A DNA stretch of 7,288 nucleotides from an uncultured Lachnospira sp. Its GTDB lineage: Bacteria > Bacillota > Clostridia > Lachnospirales > Lachnospiraceae. The translations under genes and the position numbers were made by a program. The notes under the pieces are model-generated. The model saw nothing but the letters and a program-made list of their open reading frames with translations. It was not told the origin of the DNA and did not search any database. The stretch spans positions 1-7,288 of the forward strand of contig CAAHEK010000084.1 of assembly GCA_900772425.1 (NCBI GenBank), given 5' to 3'. This document shows positions 6,381 through 7,288 of the stretch, piece by piece (the first letter of the stretch is position 1; each line of letters opens with the position of its first letter).

Positions 6381-7175
6381 ATGAAAGGTTCAAAGAAAGT
6401 AATCAAAACAATAACAATCGTAGCAGCAGTTCTTGTATTTGGTATTGGCGTAATATTTGCAGTTAAGACATCTGGAAGCGCTAATTCAACTAATGTTGAT
6501 GTAACCAATACACAGGTGGCTGCTAATAATGCTGTAGAGATAGAGACAATGGTTCAGACAGAACCTGCCAAGGAAACGGAAACAGAGGAAACAGAGAGTA
6601 CTACAGAGGCTATTACAGAAACATCTGCTGTAACAGAAGAGAAAGAAACACAGGCAGTAAGTGAAGCTGTTACACAGACAGAACAGAATACAGAGGCTGT
6701 TAAGGAAGCTGCTACAGAGCCTGAAACTGAAGAACAGAAGGAAGCTGCTACTGATAAGACATCAGCACAGCCAAGCACAGTTGATTCAAGAGTATATGCA
6801 GTAATTGATGGTATTAATTCAGAGAGAACTGCAGCAGGTGCATCAGCAGTTTCATATGATGCAACACTTACAGCAATGGCACAGGAAAGAGCATCAGAGA
6901 ATGCAGATAATGATTTCTTTGTTATAGAGAATGGAAAGCATAAGAGACCAGACGGAAGTAATGCATCAACAATATGCACGGAGTATGGTCAGTATGGAAA
7001 CTTTGGTGAAGTAATGGGAAGATATCAGGCATCAGCAAGCGAGATAGTTGCAGGATGGCATAATTCAGCAACTCATTACAGCTGCATGACTAATGCAAAG
7101 TATACAAGAGTTGGCGTTGGAGTTGCTGCTGATTCTAATGGAGACCTTTATTGGGTAGCTATATTCATGAATTAA
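6381..7175 (+). CDS. Exported/membrane-anchored CAP (SCP/YkwD-like) domain protein
   Basis: The 264-residue product has a lysine-rich N-terminus, a hydrophobic segment at about residues 10-28 (signal anchor or signal peptide; no lipobox Cys), a Thr/Glu/Ala-rich low-complexity stalk at about 50-135, and a C-terminal CAP domain at about 136-264. CAP signatures are INSERTAAG, a first His in KHKRPDG (His187), GEVM in place of the usual GEN (Glu210), and GWHNSATHY in place of GWxxSxGHR (His227, His232), ending GVGVAADSNGDLYWVAIF. Two cysteines, 199 and 235, could form a disulfide. Bacterial CAP proteins are mostly secreted or wall-associated and their biochemical activity is generally unknown; no substrate can be named here. 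GGGAG (6368-6372) lies 8 bases before the ATG. The gene sits behind a c-di-GMP riboswitch and terminator, which suggests a surface role tied to motile/sessile switching. It is monocistronic as far as the window shows. Confidence 0.88.
   Translation: MKGSKKVIKTITIVAAVLVFGIGVIFAVKTSGSANSTNVDVTNTQVAANNAVEIETMVQTEPAKETETEETESTTEAITETSAVTEEKETQAVSEAVTQTEQNTEAVKEAATEPETEEQKEAATDKTSAQPSTVDSRVYAVIDGINSERTAAGASAVSYDATLTAMAQERASENADNDFFVIENGKHKRPDGSNASTICTEYGQYGNFGEVMGRYQASASEIVAGWHNSATHYSCMTNAKYTRVGVGVAADSNGDLYWVAIFMN
6702..6751 (+). repeat. Short direct repeat in the stalk-coding region
   Basis: AAGGAAGCTGCTAC occurs at 6702-6715 and 6738-6751. The 36-base period encodes two KEAAT units, the clearest copies within the degenerate Thr/Glu-rich stalk. 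The exact DNA match suggests recent slippage or duplication that changes stalk length. Confidence 0.6.
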
Positions 7176-7251
7176 TATTTATATATGGATACATAATAAG
7201 ATAACAGATAACATTAAGTTATTTAACATATTTTGTTCAATTAAATACGTT

Positions 7252-7280
7252 AAGAACAATGTATTTGCGGCATTGTTTTT
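7252..7280 (+). terminator. Intrinsic terminator after the CAP protein gene
   Basis: AACAATG (7255-7261) pairs with CATTGTT (7271-7277) around a 9-base loop. The stem extends through G-T and A-T pairs (7252-7254 with 7278-7280), and the 3' side merges into a run of five Ts (7276-7280). It is 76 bases past the stop codon. The stem is AT-rich, so strength is moderate. Confidence 0.65.
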
Positions 7281-7288
7281 ATAAACCC

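Noticed and set aside
6554..6979. 141-residue minus-strand open frame opposite the CAP gene
   Set aside because: Its Ser/Val/Ala repetition is the reverse complement of the Thr/Glu stalk codons. No ribosome binding site or family match was recognised.
1..7288. Mobile elements, CRISPR arrays, tRNA or rRNA genes, or an unknown defence system
   Set aside because: No transposase, regularly spaced repeats, cloverleaf or unassigned gene cluster was seen. All coding capacity is explained by recognised families.

Overview
This 7.3 kb window looks like a chromosomal segment of a low-GC Gram-positive anaerobe, most likely a Lachnospiraceae-type Clostridia (a motile relative of Lachnospira, Roseburia or Butyrivibrio). 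The reasons are AT-rich codon use dominated by AGA, CTT and ATA/ATT, strong purine-rich ribosome binding sites, the SecA and RF2 protein sequences, and the tail of a eukaryotic-type HisA, a form found in this family. The placement is from recalled family features, not a database search. All genes are on the plus strand.

Layout. Positions 1-105 are the 3' end of a probable hisA. A short intergenic region (106-241) carries a good extended -10 promoter and the secA ribosome binding site. Then come four closely spaced genes, secA (protein translocation ATPase), prfB (release factor 2), cheW (chemotaxis scaffold) and malQ (4-alpha-glucanotransferase). They are separated by 30, 36 and 25 bases with no convincing terminator between them, so they probably form one operon. 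Its members share no obvious pathway: export, translation termination, motility signalling and glycogen/maltodextrin metabolism.

Positions 6102-6380 are a regulatory block. In order it holds an inverted repeat overlapping a promoter, a class I cyclic-di-GMP (GEMM-I) riboswitch aptamer, an intermediate hairpin, and an intrinsic terminator placed just ahead of a ribosome binding site. The gene it controls (6381-7175) encodes an exported or membrane-anchored protein with an acidic Thr/Glu-rich stalk and a C-terminal CAP (SCP/YkwD-like) domain. The likely picture is a surface protein switched by the second messenger that governs the change between motile and sessile life. A second intrinsic terminator (7252-7280) closes this unit.

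No tRNA or rRNA genes, mobile elements or CRISPR arrays were seen. The least ordinary part is the riboswitch-CAP protein unit. The rest is housekeeping, with a few points of interest: an RF2 gene without programmed frameshifting, an orphan cheW inside a housekeeping operon, and hisA in place of the usual hpf/raiA ahead of secA.
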